From positions 458,589 to 522,588 of the forward strand of contig JAAOMT010000599.1 in NCBI GenBank assembly GCA_016748015.1: a DNA stretch of 64,000 nt. Reading direction: 5' to 3'. This DNA comes from Geosiphon pyriformis (taxonomy: Eukaryota > Glomeromycota > Glomeromycetes > Archaeosporales > Geosiphonaceae). The notes under the pieces were generated by a model that was given only the letters and a program-made list of their open reading frames with translations, made no database searches and had not been told where the DNA came from. The translations under genes were made by a program, and so were the position numbers. This document shows positions 54,716 to 64,000 of the stretch, piece by piece. The first letter of the stretch is position 1; each line of letters opens with the position of its first letter.

Positions 54716-55727
54716 TGTTACTCAAGTAGAAAATTAATTAAAAACTTTTTTAAAAAAAAATATAAATATTATGTAATAATATAAAAAAAACATAATAATA
54801 CAAAATAATATAAAATAATACAAAATAATATAAAATAACTTAAAATAATACAAAATAACATAAAATAGTACAAAATAATTAATAATAATATAGGATAACT
54901 AGTTATAATATAAAAAAATAAACCAATAGTTAAAATAATAAGTAATAACTAATAATAACAAACAATTAAAAACAATTTTATAAAACTAAAAAATATAAGT
55001 AATTTAAGCAGATAAAAAAAACAGATTAGACAAAAATCCAAATAATATTTTTATAATATTTTTAGTTTTAAAAACATCTTTTTTCTTTTTTTTATTCATA
55101 TTTTCAATTTACTAAATAAAATATTATTGTTTAATTTACAAGTCTATAATTTTAATACTCTAACTATTAAGATCTAATTAATTGTTTTTGCTTACTTTTA
55201 TTTTAAGCCAAATACAATTAACATAAATACTTATAAAATTTTAATAACTTAAACTAATTACTCTTAATTATAACAATTAATAAGATACTAATATATTCTT
55301 TTTTTTAGTTTTCTATATATATTTTTTTTCTTTTGTAAAATAACAATATTAAAAATTAACTATCTGAAAATAAACTTTATAATAGTTTGGTAAAAAAAAA
55401 AAGTTTTTTTTAAGTTTGAATATTAACTTTATTTTGTTAGTTTACTAAAAAAGTAAAAAAACAATATTAGATTTTAGCAATTACATTCAACTAGCTTAAA
55501 AGAAAACACAACTATAATAATACATGTAAAGAAATAACATCTTTGTGTCTTATAATAAAAAAACTTAATAAGTAAAATTTCAGATAAAAAATTCTTTAAA
55601 AACTAATAACTAACTTTACTACCAAAACCAATTCATCTAAAATTAATCTGTTTTTAATATTAAATCATAAATATTAAATGTTATAAATATATCTAATCAA
55701 ATTTATTAGAATATTGTATATATAATA
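54716..55727 (+). repeat. Decayed alpha LTR, inserted in LINE copy 3
   Basis: TGTTACTCAAGT...ATATATAATA; inverted copy of 16853-17790. It holds a minisatellite of ~10-bp units (ACAAAATAAT/ATAAAATAAT) at 54770-54910. LINE sequence resumes behind it. No clear target duplication, possibly lost by decay. Confidence 0.5.
54770..54910. repeat. 10-bp AT minisatellite in decayed alpha LTR
   Basis: At least twelve units close to AAAATAATAY. It starts ~55 bases into the LTR, the same place as the other two alpha arrays. Related arrays at 31490-31610 and, reversed, 17590-17720. Confidence 0.75.
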
Positions 55728-56300
55728 AATTAAATTAGAATAAAGTATTTTTTTTTAATATATTTTCTATAACTTTTTTCTGTGTAAAATTAAGAAATAA
55801 GAGAGTATATACAAATATAGAATTGATTCCAAATTTGTAACTAAGATAAAATATATAGAGAATTAGACTAGTTTAATATCTTTTTTTATTATTAATGTAT
55901 TTGTTGATAATATTATTTAAATTGACAACAGTTAAGCTATGACTTAATATATTTTGAATATTGTAAATAAGTTTTTTTAAGTCAATAATATTTTAATTAA
56001 TAATAACAAAATAATAGCCATTCTAATTAATCATAAAATTACAGGTTTTTTTTGTTAATCAATAATTTGCTAATTTTAGTAATTAAAAAAAAATTACACA
56101 AATATTTGGATATTTTTTTATTAATAAAAAGTTTATTAAAGTCTAATTTAACAAGAACTTATTTAAATATTAAATTTTTTGCTAACAGAGTTTTAAAAAA
56201 AACCATTTCTAATAAACAGTTTTTGTATTTGGTCTTAGTAGTGTTTTATTTTATTATCAATTATAAAGCTTAGTTTATTTTTATTTTTAATAATGTATAT
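55728..56300 (+). pseudogene. Decayed LINE copy 3, RT C-terminal part
   Basis: The reading 56052-56273 has KKLHKYLDIFLLIKSLLKSNL and ISNKQFLYLVLVVFYFIINYK, clearly homologous to LINE copy 2 at 37736-38035. The relic ends at 56300, where an alpha LTR end begins. Confidence 0.7.
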
Positions 56301-56508
56301 TGTTACAAATAAATATTTGGGGTCTTAAAGCAAATAACAAACCAATAACTTGGTGTTTAATTAATAACGTTAGTAATATCTGAAAGTGTTTCAATCTGAA
56401 GGTTTTGATTGAAGTTTTTTGTATAATGAACAGAGATTCCTGTGTTATTTTATCCATAGCTTCCTGAAATTGCAATTCTGTTAATTTCTTTCTCAATGTG
56501 GTGGCCAG
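56301..56508 (-). repeat. alpha-family LTR fragment (3' end)
   Basis: TGTTACAAATAAATATTTGG... aligns with 13346-13560 of the B LTR in the same orientation, down to GTGGCCAG. Then a beta LTR starts. It abuts decayed LINE on the left without gag, so it is a solo LTR or an outer LTR end. Confidence 0.75.
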
Positions 56509-56726
56509 TCTTACCAGACGAAATTAGAAATATTATTTAGCATGAAATTATTTTTATAATTCCTATCATTAATTAACATATATTATCATTTTAAATTATC
56601 ACTTAGTATATTAGCAAAATGTCCGAAATTATCATTTAATTAATAACCCAATTTGTACATAACACAAATATAACCTAATTGTGATGATCAATCATGCAAT
56701 ACCCCAAACTATGTAACATTCAAAAA

Positions 56727-56840
56727 ATTCACCGAAATTTGTAGAAATTTGCCGAAATAATTGATAGTTCACCGAAATATCTAATAGTTCGCAGAAATAA
56801 CTTGTAGTTCGCCGAAATGTATCTTTAGTTCAGCAAAATT
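56727..56840. repeat. CCGAAAT-type tandem repeat in beta LTR
   Basis: Five units of ~18-22 bp around TAGTTCGCCGAAATAACTTG. Also present, more decayed, at 35925-36015. Confidence 0.7.
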
Positions 56841-56889
56841 GTAGAAAAGAGCAAAGTTCAAGTTCATAGAATAGTGTTACAACAAGTTG

Positions 56890-56897
56890 TATAAAAG
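56890..56897 (+). promoter_or_regulatory. TATA box of beta LTR
   Basis: TATAAAAG ~50 bases behind the CCGAAAT array; conserved at 36069-36076 in the other beta LTR. Promoter role inferred. Confidence 0.55.
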
Positions 56898-57490
56898 AAA
56901 AGCTTCTCTCTTTGAGAAAATGTATCTTACTTTAGATTTATCACTTAGAACTATTTCTAGGTACACAAAAAAAAATAAATATCAAATAATTTGAAGAACC
57001 AAATTCTTTAATTATTGCACTTAGAAAATCCCCAAAACCCAATTAACGTTTTGAAATTGATTAGCTACCAATTTCAATAAACTGTTAGTGACTCTAGGCC
57101 TGGATAGAAAAACGTTTCCCTTGATAAAATCTTATTTCTTTTACATTTCTTTTATTTTTCTTTTTTTTTCTTATTACAATTATTAAGGTAGCCTACAGAC
57201 AAGATTCTTGTAGAAGAGTTGACTTTCACAGCAAAGTAACTACACATTTTAGTGAGCTTCTAGATGAGCAATTCCTGGGAAAGAGTTGATGTTTACTACA
57301 ATATAACTACATAAAGCAACTGGCATGGAATTGGCCATTCCACTCATAAGCTCAGCAAGTTCAAATTATAGGAGATAATTTGAAGATAAATTCAGTTACT
57401 GGAGGTCCAACTACTTTCTGGAAACATGAATTCACAGCAAACAGGCATCAACAACATTCAAGAAAGAAGACCAAAAACCTCTGGTAACAT

Positions 57491-58138
57491 TTGGTGCTCT
57501 CCCACGGAAATAACACAGCAACAACAAAATTCAAAGTGGCGACTACACCAGACACAACAACTCTAGAGTATTACCAATCAATTTACACCCACTGCAAGCA
57601 AAGATTCAACATTCCAGATGGAATTGAAGTTGTTAAGAAATCAGTATACCAATACATTGAAAACTGCATCAACAATTATCTTTTTGGAAATTACAATATC
57701 TTAGAAGTTAGAAGCAACCTTTACAATAATTTAGTACACTATTTACAGTTGGGAACTGAAGACCTTAACAGCAAAACACTTGTCACTTACTTTCACAAAC
57801 TTAATTTTAACATTATCAAATACTGTGAAGAAACATATCCAGTGCAGTCTCAATACTCTATTGATTTTGAATTGGAAACAGAAACAAGCAACAAAGGCAA
57901 AAACAAATTGAAACAATACTCAAAAACCACCCCAAATACTTCAACACTATCAAAAACAACTGCCAAACATTTACAAACACCTGAACAAGAAACCAGTTCA
58001 AAACTTCTACTTACTATCACACCTTTTCCAGCTTCACTTGCACAAGCACAAACGCCTAATTTACCCTTGAATCAATTTGCAAGACCAAAAGATTTTACAT
58101 CACTCAGAAGTCCCATCAGACAACAAAAATTCCTTTAA
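57491..58138 (+). CDS. gag: N-terminal Gag domain and linker (copy C)
   Basis: Frame open over 215 residues; the apparent first codons overlap the primer-binding site, so the true start is later or the polyprotein start is lost. TTLEYYQSIYTHCKQRFNIP, YQYIENCINNYLFG and FHKLNFNIIKYCEETYPV parallel B and D. A Thr/Gln/Pro-rich linker follows, ending at TAA 58136-58138. Confidence 0.65.
   Translation: MVLSHGNNTATTKFKVATTPDTTTLEYYQSIYTHCKQRFNIPDGIEVVKKSVYQYIENCINNYLFGNYNILEVRSNLYNNLVHYLQLGTEDLNSKTLVTYFHKLNFNIIKYCEETYPVQSQYSIDFELETETSNKGKNKLKQYSKTTPNTSTLSKTTAKHLQTPEQETSSKLLLTITPFPASLAQAQTPNLPLNQFARPKDFTSLRSPIRQQKFL
57492..57507 (+). other. Primer-binding site, copy C
   Basis: TGGTGCTCTCCCACGG two bases behind the LTR; shares TGGTGCTCTC with copy B. 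Confidence 0.65.
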
Positions 58139-58900
58139 ACTAGTTCCAATCTCCTTGACTTTCTAGCTGAAAATCAAAGTGAACACTCTAAGACAGAAGC
58201 AAACAAAGAAAATGAACCTGAAATATCTGAAGAAGAATTAATAGACAGTGAAAATGAAGAAGACAAAATGACAACATACATCACAAAAATCTCTGAATTT
58301 AATAGAGAAGACATTGAGACCAGTCCCCAAGAATGGCTCGACCAAGTTACTAAAACTGGAGATGCAAATAGATAGAATGCTGCCAGAATATTAAGAACAA
58401 TTCTCTACTTTTTCAAAGGAACAGCAAGAGAATAGTTTAAAAACTTGGCCGCCCCATTTAATGATTGAAACGCTTTTAAAGCAGCCTTCCTTGAACAGTT
58501 CACCAACAATAATACCTCCATTACCCTTTGCAATTGTTTTCGAAATATCAAACAAGAACCCTCTGAATCTGTTATGACTTATATTGGGAAATTCAACAAA
58601 CTTCTCAGACAAATTCGCCAACTCAAAACAAACAATTATTATTCTGATGCTCAAATCTTGGATCAATTTATCGCTGGTCTAAAAGATAAACTAATTAAAA
58701 AGGTTTGCCCATATGCACCAGAAGATTTAAACTCTGCCATACAGCATGCGAAAAAATACAAAATGGCCATGAAAGAGGCCAATCACACAAAACTTGTAAA
58801 TTTGGCAATTGGAGAAACCAGCTCAGCAGCTGAGAAAAAAATTGACCAACTCACAAAGAAAGTTGAAAACTATTTCACCAATCAACAACAACAGCAACTC
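58139..58900 (+). pseudogene. gag: Gag capsid region (copy C)
   Basis: Acidic Glu-rich start, then TSPQEWLDQVTKTGDAN and ILYFFKGTARE*F, with F.AAFLEQFTNNN. The last part is open (58574-59029): DAQILDQFIAGLKDKL, AMKEANHTKLVNLAIGE. TAG/TGA stops near 58373, 58434 and 58467 replace residues that relatives show as Trp or Arg. Confidence 0.72.
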
Positions 58901-59290
58901 CAAAGATATCAACCACCCCAAAGACGAAATCAAAATAACTTTGCACCACTTTCCAATAACCAGCTTCAGAATTGCCATTACTGTGGAATCTCTAGCCACT
59001 GGAAAAGAGATTGCAGAAAGCTACAATGAGACCAACAAAATAGGAGTAATCAATGTTATCCTCCACCACAGCAATCTTATTATCAACTACTACCACCAGC
59101 TTACTATCCACCAAGATTCCAATACCAAAATAACTATTATCAGCCCGCCCCACAGTCAATCCAACAGCAATACCAACAACCACCCACACAATATTATCAA
59201 GTATCTGCTCGAAGACTGATTACACAAAATCAATTCACACCACAAAACCGATACCAAATAAACAACAATAGAATCAGTTCAAACAACCAA
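58901..59290 (+). pseudogene. gag: Nucleocapsid CCHC and Gln/Tyr/Pro-rich linker (copy C)
   Basis: CHYCGISSHWKRDC at 58975-59016 is an intact CX2CX4HX4C knuckle. A TGA follows at 59027. Then comes a low-complexity Gln/Tyr/Pro stretch (QSYYQLLPPAYYPP...) to the protease region. Confidence 0.72.
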
Positions 59291-59912
59291 TTGGTTCTTC
59301 AAAATTCCACTCAACTAAGACCCAACCACTACCACACTCAATCCAGTTATTTAACAATGCCAGAAGAACAGGATTTTTACCATACTGCACTCTCGGAAGG
59401 TAAAGCTGCAGCACAACAACAAAACTCTTCCTATACTCCCACCACAATCCCACCAGCCAGAATCGCTGAAAACACTAACCTTTCAGATATATTCCCTTTT
59501 GAGTTCGAAGCAAATGAGTCACCATTCCTACTTAGCAATACAGCTGCCAATAAACAAAAAGCAATCATGGCTATGTACACTGAAGTAGAAGTCAAAAGAA
59601 AGACAATTTGCTTGATTCTAGACAGTGGATCCACTGGAAGCATTATCACCTACCAGTTAATACAACAGTTGAAGAGAAATGTCGACTGACCAGCTCAAAC
59701 AGTAATCGTTACTGCCGATGGCATGAAAAAGACCCCAGTAGGAGAAATTGACAATTTTCCGTTCACTCTTGATGGAATCACCATTCCAGTCAAAGTTTTT
59801 GTAATAGACGCACCCTAGTACTAAGCTCTTATCAGAAATGATTGGCTTCAAAAAGCCAATGCTAATCTGAATTGGAAAACACAAGAGTTAACAATCTCCT
59901 ACCAAAGACAAC
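59291..59912 (+). pseudogene. pro: Aspartic protease domain (copy C)
   Basis: KAIMAMYTEVEVKRKTICLILDSGSTGSIITYQL keeps the DSG active site (near 59620). TGA at 59687, TAG at 59817 and TAA at 59822 interrupt the second half (FVIDAP...ALIRNDWL), which is otherwise collinear with A and D. Confidence 0.8.
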
Positions 59913-60697
59913 ATGCCCAGGTACTTGCCACTTGTGGTACATTCAACAAACGCTCTGAAAAAGCCCCGGCTTTTGAATTCGAACCGGAAGAAGAAAAACC
60001 CCTTATTGAAACATTCATGGCTCTTGGATCAATGTCCAACTGGGCCGATGAAACAGAACAAGAACATTTTACCCCACACTCTGAACCCGAAACCTCTGGA
60101 TAAAATATCTCTTACTCAAAACCTGAACCAAGAAAACAATGCCCCTATATTCCCCTTAAATGTAAGAACTGCCACAAGAAACTATTGTCAATGGAAGCCT
60201 GTATTTCACCTGAAGAAGAATATGAAAATCATACTTGTTATTACTGCAAGGCTTGCCACAGAGAACGATGAAGCCATCTAATAAAAAGAAGCAGAAAATG
60301 GGACAACACCCCTTGTTTGACTTGTGGAGATATGCTACCAGAAGAATGCAATTGGATTGATGTAGCCATGAGAGGAGGAGTCTGCAATCAGATCTGCCAA
60401 TATGCTTTATTAATTTCAGAAAAAGTAAAAAGAGGAACACCCTTTAATGCGGCATACAACAGTACTCTCAACAAACTTTATCACTACCCCCATAATGCTG
60501 AGATGATTTTCGACCTAGCAATGACATTAATTAATGGAGCTACCAAAGAAGATGTTCATCAAATAAAGGAAGCAGAATACATTGAATACACTATAAAATT
60601 AGCTGGATTCGATTACAAAGACGAAGTAGAAGTCTACTACCAAATTGCAAGTCACACCTACCCAACCCAAGAAGCTCAAATTCAATGATTAAAGCAA
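59913..60697 (+). pseudogene. Cysteine-rich module (copy C)
   Basis: From 60158: CKNCHKKLLSMEAC, then HTCYYCKACH, CLTCGDMLPEECNW, GGVCNQICQYALLI and YPHNAEMIF (60490). The closing YEKCIMLCDEQWCLEC lies at 60710-60760, just inside the next open piece. Spacing of the cysteine pairs agrees with D. One frameshift near 60270 and stops separate the pieces. Confidence 0.65.
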
Positions 60698-61330
60698 ATG
60701 AACATTAGACTATATGAAAAATGCATTATGCTTTGTGATGAACAGTGGTGTCTTGAATGCTACACTCTTAGTATTCCTTTGCCCAGCAAAAATGATAAGA
60801 ACGAAATTGAATTTGGAGAACTTGAAGCAACGGAAGAAATTGAAACAACACCCATCTACCTTATCGAAAATCAGCCTGCCTTACAACTTAAATACTTCAA
60901 CAACAATGGACAAAGAATAAAACCCGAAAAAGCACATGAAATTGATGCTGGATATGACCTAAGATATCCAGACAAGAATACTCTTGTTCTCAAATCCAAA
61001 TTTCTTACAAAAATCAATCTCAAGATTGCACTCGAAATTCCGCCAGGAGCAATGGTTCAAATCACCTCCCAGTCCTCTCTGGCAAGCAAAGGAATCAATG
61101 TCAGAGGAGGAATAATCAATGCTGAATATACTGGAGACATTACAGTAATGCTTTAAAATGAAACTGACAAACCATTCAAGATTGAACATGCTGAAAAAAT
61201 TGCCCAAACTATTTACCTACTCCTAATCAACATTTCGGGTTTGCAACTAGTCAATCAAAGAGAACAATTAGGAAAAAGCAATAGAGAAACCCAAGGTTTT
61301 GGTTCAACTGGATGATTCACAGTTCCAGTT
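60698..61330 (+). pseudogene. dut: dUTPase domain (copy C)
   Basis: Motif 1 HEIDAGYDLRYP canonical; motif 2 TSQSSLASKG (Arg to Gln); motif 3 RGGIINAEYTGDI, where the catalytic Asp is Asn; motif 4 KIAQTIY; motif 5 RETQGFGSTG, canonical, followed by TGA. TAA at 61154 splits the domain. The fold is complete but motif 3 indicates loss of activity. Confidence 0.82.
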
Positions 61331-61726
61331 AATATAGCTCTTAACACACAGAATGAATCCCACCAGATTCTCAGACTTCCACAACCAATTACTATCTCAC
61401 TCTTTGAAGAACATTTGGAAATCTACACCTGCCCAAAACCAACAACCACACAACAAATTTTTAAGTCCAATGAACAAGTCTGCTTGGAACATAATATTTT
61501 GATCCCAAACATTTATATTTCAGAAGGAACAAAGAAAGTCTGAGTTACTTTTTACAACCCCAATAATTACCCCATAATTTTATTAAATAATTTAGAAATT
61601 GGAGTTATTCACAGTAATATATTTCAACAAGAATTACCCCAAACAGTCCCCGATTTCTCTGAAATTATTAGACATTCACTACCAAAAATCAACCCAAACC
61701 CCAGCTCCAAAAACTACCATGTTGTT
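61331..61726 (+). pseudogene. Connector between dUTPase and RT (copy C)
   Basis: A decayed reading (FKSNEQVCLEHNILIPNIYISEGTKKV*VTFYNP) corresponds to the C-terminal extension seen in A and D. Nothing else recognised. Confidence 0.5.
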
Positions 61727-62688
61727 ATGGAAAAACTATCTCGAATCAACATGGGACAACTTGAACCACAACAACAGACCCAGTTCAAAGAGCTAATTGT
61801 AAAATTTGCCGATATCTTCACTGAAAACAACAATGACTTAAGAAGAACCAATTTGGTTCAACACCAAATTTATACAGGAGATGCCAAACCAAGAAGACAA
61901 CAAACATATCGAGTTGCTCTAGAAAGCCACCAATTCATCCGAGAAGAAGTACAACAAATGCTTAACAATGGGCTCATCCAACCCTCCATGAGTCCTTGGG
62001 CTTCACCTGTAGTACTAGTTAAAAAGAAAAATGGAAAGATCTGATTTTGTGTTGACTATCGACAACTCAACAGTGTTACAATTAGAGATGCCTACCCCCT
62101 TTCCTGGATTGATGACATGTTAGATGCTCTTGGAAAATCCAAATACTTTTCAACACTAGATTTAGAAAGCAGTTACTAGCAAGTTGCTATGGATCCCAAA
62201 GATCACCCCAAACAGTATTCACCACCCAAAGCAGAAATTACGAGTTCAATGTAATGCCTTTCAGATTATGCAATGCACCAGCAACGTTTCAAAGATTAAT
62301 GGATGTTGTGTACCAAAAACTTCTTTGGAAGTCAGTAGTCATTTATCTTGACAATACTGATGTTTATTCTCCATCATTCAAATTACACTTAAAACACCTG
62401 CAAGAAGTTTTTCAACAATTATGAAAAGCAGGACTAAAACTCAACATCAGAAAATGCTACTTTGGAAAAACAAGCTTGGTTTTTCTTGAACATATTGTTA
62501 GTAAAGATGGAATCAAACCAGATCCTGGAAAAATCAGCATTGTCAAAAACTTTAAAACTCCTCAAAACACTACAGAACTAAGAGGATTCATAGGATTAGC
62601 ATCCTACTATCGGAAGTTTATCAAAGGATTCTCGGAAATTGCAAAACTCCTCAACCAGCTCACCAACAAAAACGTTGAATACAAATGA
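61727..62688 (+). pseudogene. pol: Reverse transcriptase domain (copy C)
   Basis: SPWASPVVLVKKKNGKI, then TGA, FCVDYRQLNSV, FSTLDLESSY*QVAMDPKD (Trp as TAG), VMPFRLCNAPATF, and VVIYLDNTDVYS (62338-62370). EHIVSKDGIKPDP and LASYYRKFIKGFSEIA follow to 62688. Near 62205 the frame shifts by one. Motif A Asp present; motif C is YLDN. Confidence 0.82.
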
Positions 62689-63160
62689 ACTACCAAACAC
62701 CAAAAAGCTTTTGAAATTCTTAAGGAAAAACTGACAACAGCTCTAATCCTCGCCTACCCAGATTTCAGCAACCAATTTCGACTAGCTACAGATGCTTTGT
62801 ATACTGCCTTTGGTGCCATCTTATTACAACTAGATAACAATGGAAATGAGCAAGTAATTGCTTATGCTAGCAGAACATTAAAACCAGCTAAGAAAAACTA
62901 TCCTGCCACAAAACTAAAAACAGCAGCCATAATTTGGGCCCTACACCACTTCAACCTTTATCTCAGGCCTAAAAAATTTGATATTATCACTGATAATATT
63001 GGACTTAAATAGCTTCAGAACAAAAATACTCAGCTGAATGCAAAACAAACCTGATGGACAGGATTTCTAGCAAACTATCAATACATAGTACATCACAAAC
63101 CAGGAAAACTCCACACCAATGTTGACTGTCTTTCCAGAATAAGACAAGATTAGAAAACAC
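62689..63160 (+). pseudogene. pol: RNase H domain (copy C)
   Basis: RLATDALYTAFGAIL (Asp present), then TKLKTAAIIWAL where D has KLECLAVVW, so the catalytic Glu is Lys. IITDNIGLK*L and NVDCLSR complete the domain. Stops at 62686, 63010 and 63052 fit Trp/Arg codons. Confidence 0.75.
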
Positions 63161-63204
63161 AAAAACCAACACTCAACTTAACCAACCAAAAGAGCCAACA
63201 AACA

Positions 63205-64000
63205 ATGAATTTGGAAAACTACAACAATTTCAAACAATATTTGGAAACATTAACAATCCCAACAAATTGGTCTCGAGATAAAAAACATCAACTACAACAA
63301 CAAGCCAAACAATATTTTCTACACAACAACATTATTTATCATCGAAATTTCAAAAACCCAAACAAACCACTCAGATTAATACAAGAACAGAAAAAAAAAA
63401 CTATATTATACAATATGTACTCAGATCTTTCATCAGCACACTTCGGAAAAGATAGCATCATCCAAAGAACACTAGAATACTACTTTTGGCCCGAAGCCAG
63501 AGCCATTCAATGAGCAAATACAAAATCAGTAGCAAATTTTATCTACAAAGACATCATTTGTAGACACAAATATCTAATTGAACTTTTATCCAATCAGGGG
63601 ACACACTTTGTGAACAACCTGATACAAAAAATTTGCAAATGATTCAATGTCAAAAGACCTCTGTCTTTGCTCTATCATCCACAAACAAACAGACTTGTGG
63701 AACATTTTAACAGAACATTGTGTGAGTCATTAGCCAAAGTCTCAACCGATTTTGAGCAAAAATGGGATATCTTTATTCCATTAGTGTTGCTAGCATACAA
63801 AACATTAAAACAAGATATCACAAAACACACACTATTTGATTTAACTTACAGAAGGACAGCAACATTACCAATTAATTTCACAGTGGAAACATACCCAGCA
63901 CAACCAATTGATGAAAACAATTTCCAAGAAACACTTCAGCGAAGAGCCTACACTCTGCTTAGCACATTGGAAGGAAAACGACAAATAGCAGCCACCCATA
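63205..64000 (+). pseudogene. int: Integrase, zinc finger cut and core (copy C)
   Basis: MYSDLSSAHFGKDSII..YYFWPEARAIQ: after the two His of the HHCC finger the text jumps at ~63490 from one Trp-Pro to a second one. About 80 residues with CxxC and the first catalytic Asp, present in A, D and E, are missing. Then LLSNQGTHFVN (Asp to Asn), HPQTNRLVEHFNRTL (Glu present) and LLAYKTLKQDI. The reading leaves the window in the region before the C-terminal domain. Confidence 0.8.

Larger units (their letters stand above)
56509..57489 (+). repeat. beta-family 5' LTR of copy C (981 bp)
   Basis: Begins TCTTACCAG (TGTTACCAG in the 35716 copy) and ends CTGGTAACA. Homologous to 35716-36688 and to 1-212. 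It has CCGAAAT repeats, a TATAAAAG box and a pyrimidine tract at 57130-57175. Confidence 0.85.
56509..64000 (+). mobile_element. beta-family Ty3/Gypsy element, copy C (3' end beyond window)
   Basis: 5' LTR, primer-binding site, gag, protease, cysteine-rich module, dUTPase, RT, RNase H and most of integrase. More than ten internal stops at Arg, Trp or Gln positions, RNase H Glu to Lys, integrase Asp to Asn, and an integrase deletion make it inactive. It is inserted in the alpha LTR fragment at 56301-56508. Confidence 0.87.

Noticed and set aside
56301-57489. Single 1189-bp LTR bounded by TGTTAC and GTAACA
   Set aside because: The first 208 bases match the alpha LTR in reverse orientation and the rest matches the beta LTR of 35716-36688, so these are two elements.
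213-64000. TGA recoded as Trp (alternative genetic code)
   Set aside because: TGA also stands at Arg positions, and TAA/TAG stand at Gln and Trp positions; transition damage explains all of these together.

Overview
This window is a very AT-rich nuclear segment with no recognisable host gene, tRNA or rRNA. It is a stack of nested retrotransposons in very different states of decay. The lineage is best guessed as an arbuscular mycorrhizal fungus (Glomeromycotina, perhaps Gigaspora-like). That rests on the low GC, on the dense Ty3/Gypsy (Metaviridae) elements, and on a LINE whose ORF1, endonuclease, RT and RNase H strings resemble proteins I remember from that group. No database was searched, so the assignment is an inference.

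Layout. 1-212: 3' end of a 'beta' LTR. 213-8831: alpha-family Gypsy copy A (+), from mid gag to its 3' LTR. 8832-14224: alpha copy B (-), cut in the dUTPase where A landed, with its 5' LTR at 13346-14224. 14225-15620: LINE copy 1 (-), cut by B. 15640-22211 and 29891-31621: strongly decayed, almost pure A+T relics of alpha elements in both orientations. 22212-29890: complete E-family Gypsy (-) with two LTRs, inserted in those relics. 31622-34705: decayed E-family copy (+), fused to the 3' part of a beta-type element ending in a beta LTR (35716-36688). 36689-42340: LINE copy 2 (-), nearly complete. 42400-46153 plus 54371-56300: decayed LINE copy 3 (+), split by the complete D-family Gypsy (-, 46154-54370) and by a decayed alpha LTR (54716-55727). 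56301-56508: alpha LTR piece. 56509-64000: beta-family Gypsy copy C (+), running off the end of the window.

The A/B, C and D polyproteins share one unusual order: a helical N-terminal Gag domain, capsid, CCHC nucleocapsid, aspartic protease, a cysteine-rich module I cannot assign, dUTPase, RT and RNase H. Integrase follows, and copy A shows a further ORF after it. E lacks the dUTPase but also has an ORF after integrase. None of the copies looks competent. Stops and lost catalytic residues fit C-to-T and G-to-A transitions on either strand, and the AT-rich relics look like the end point of that process. The most notable observations are the cysteine-rich module with dUTPase between protease and RT, the RIP-like decay gradient, the YLDN form of the RT active site in all four families, the copy-specific tandem repeats at one place in each LTR's U3, and the extra ORF behind integrase.
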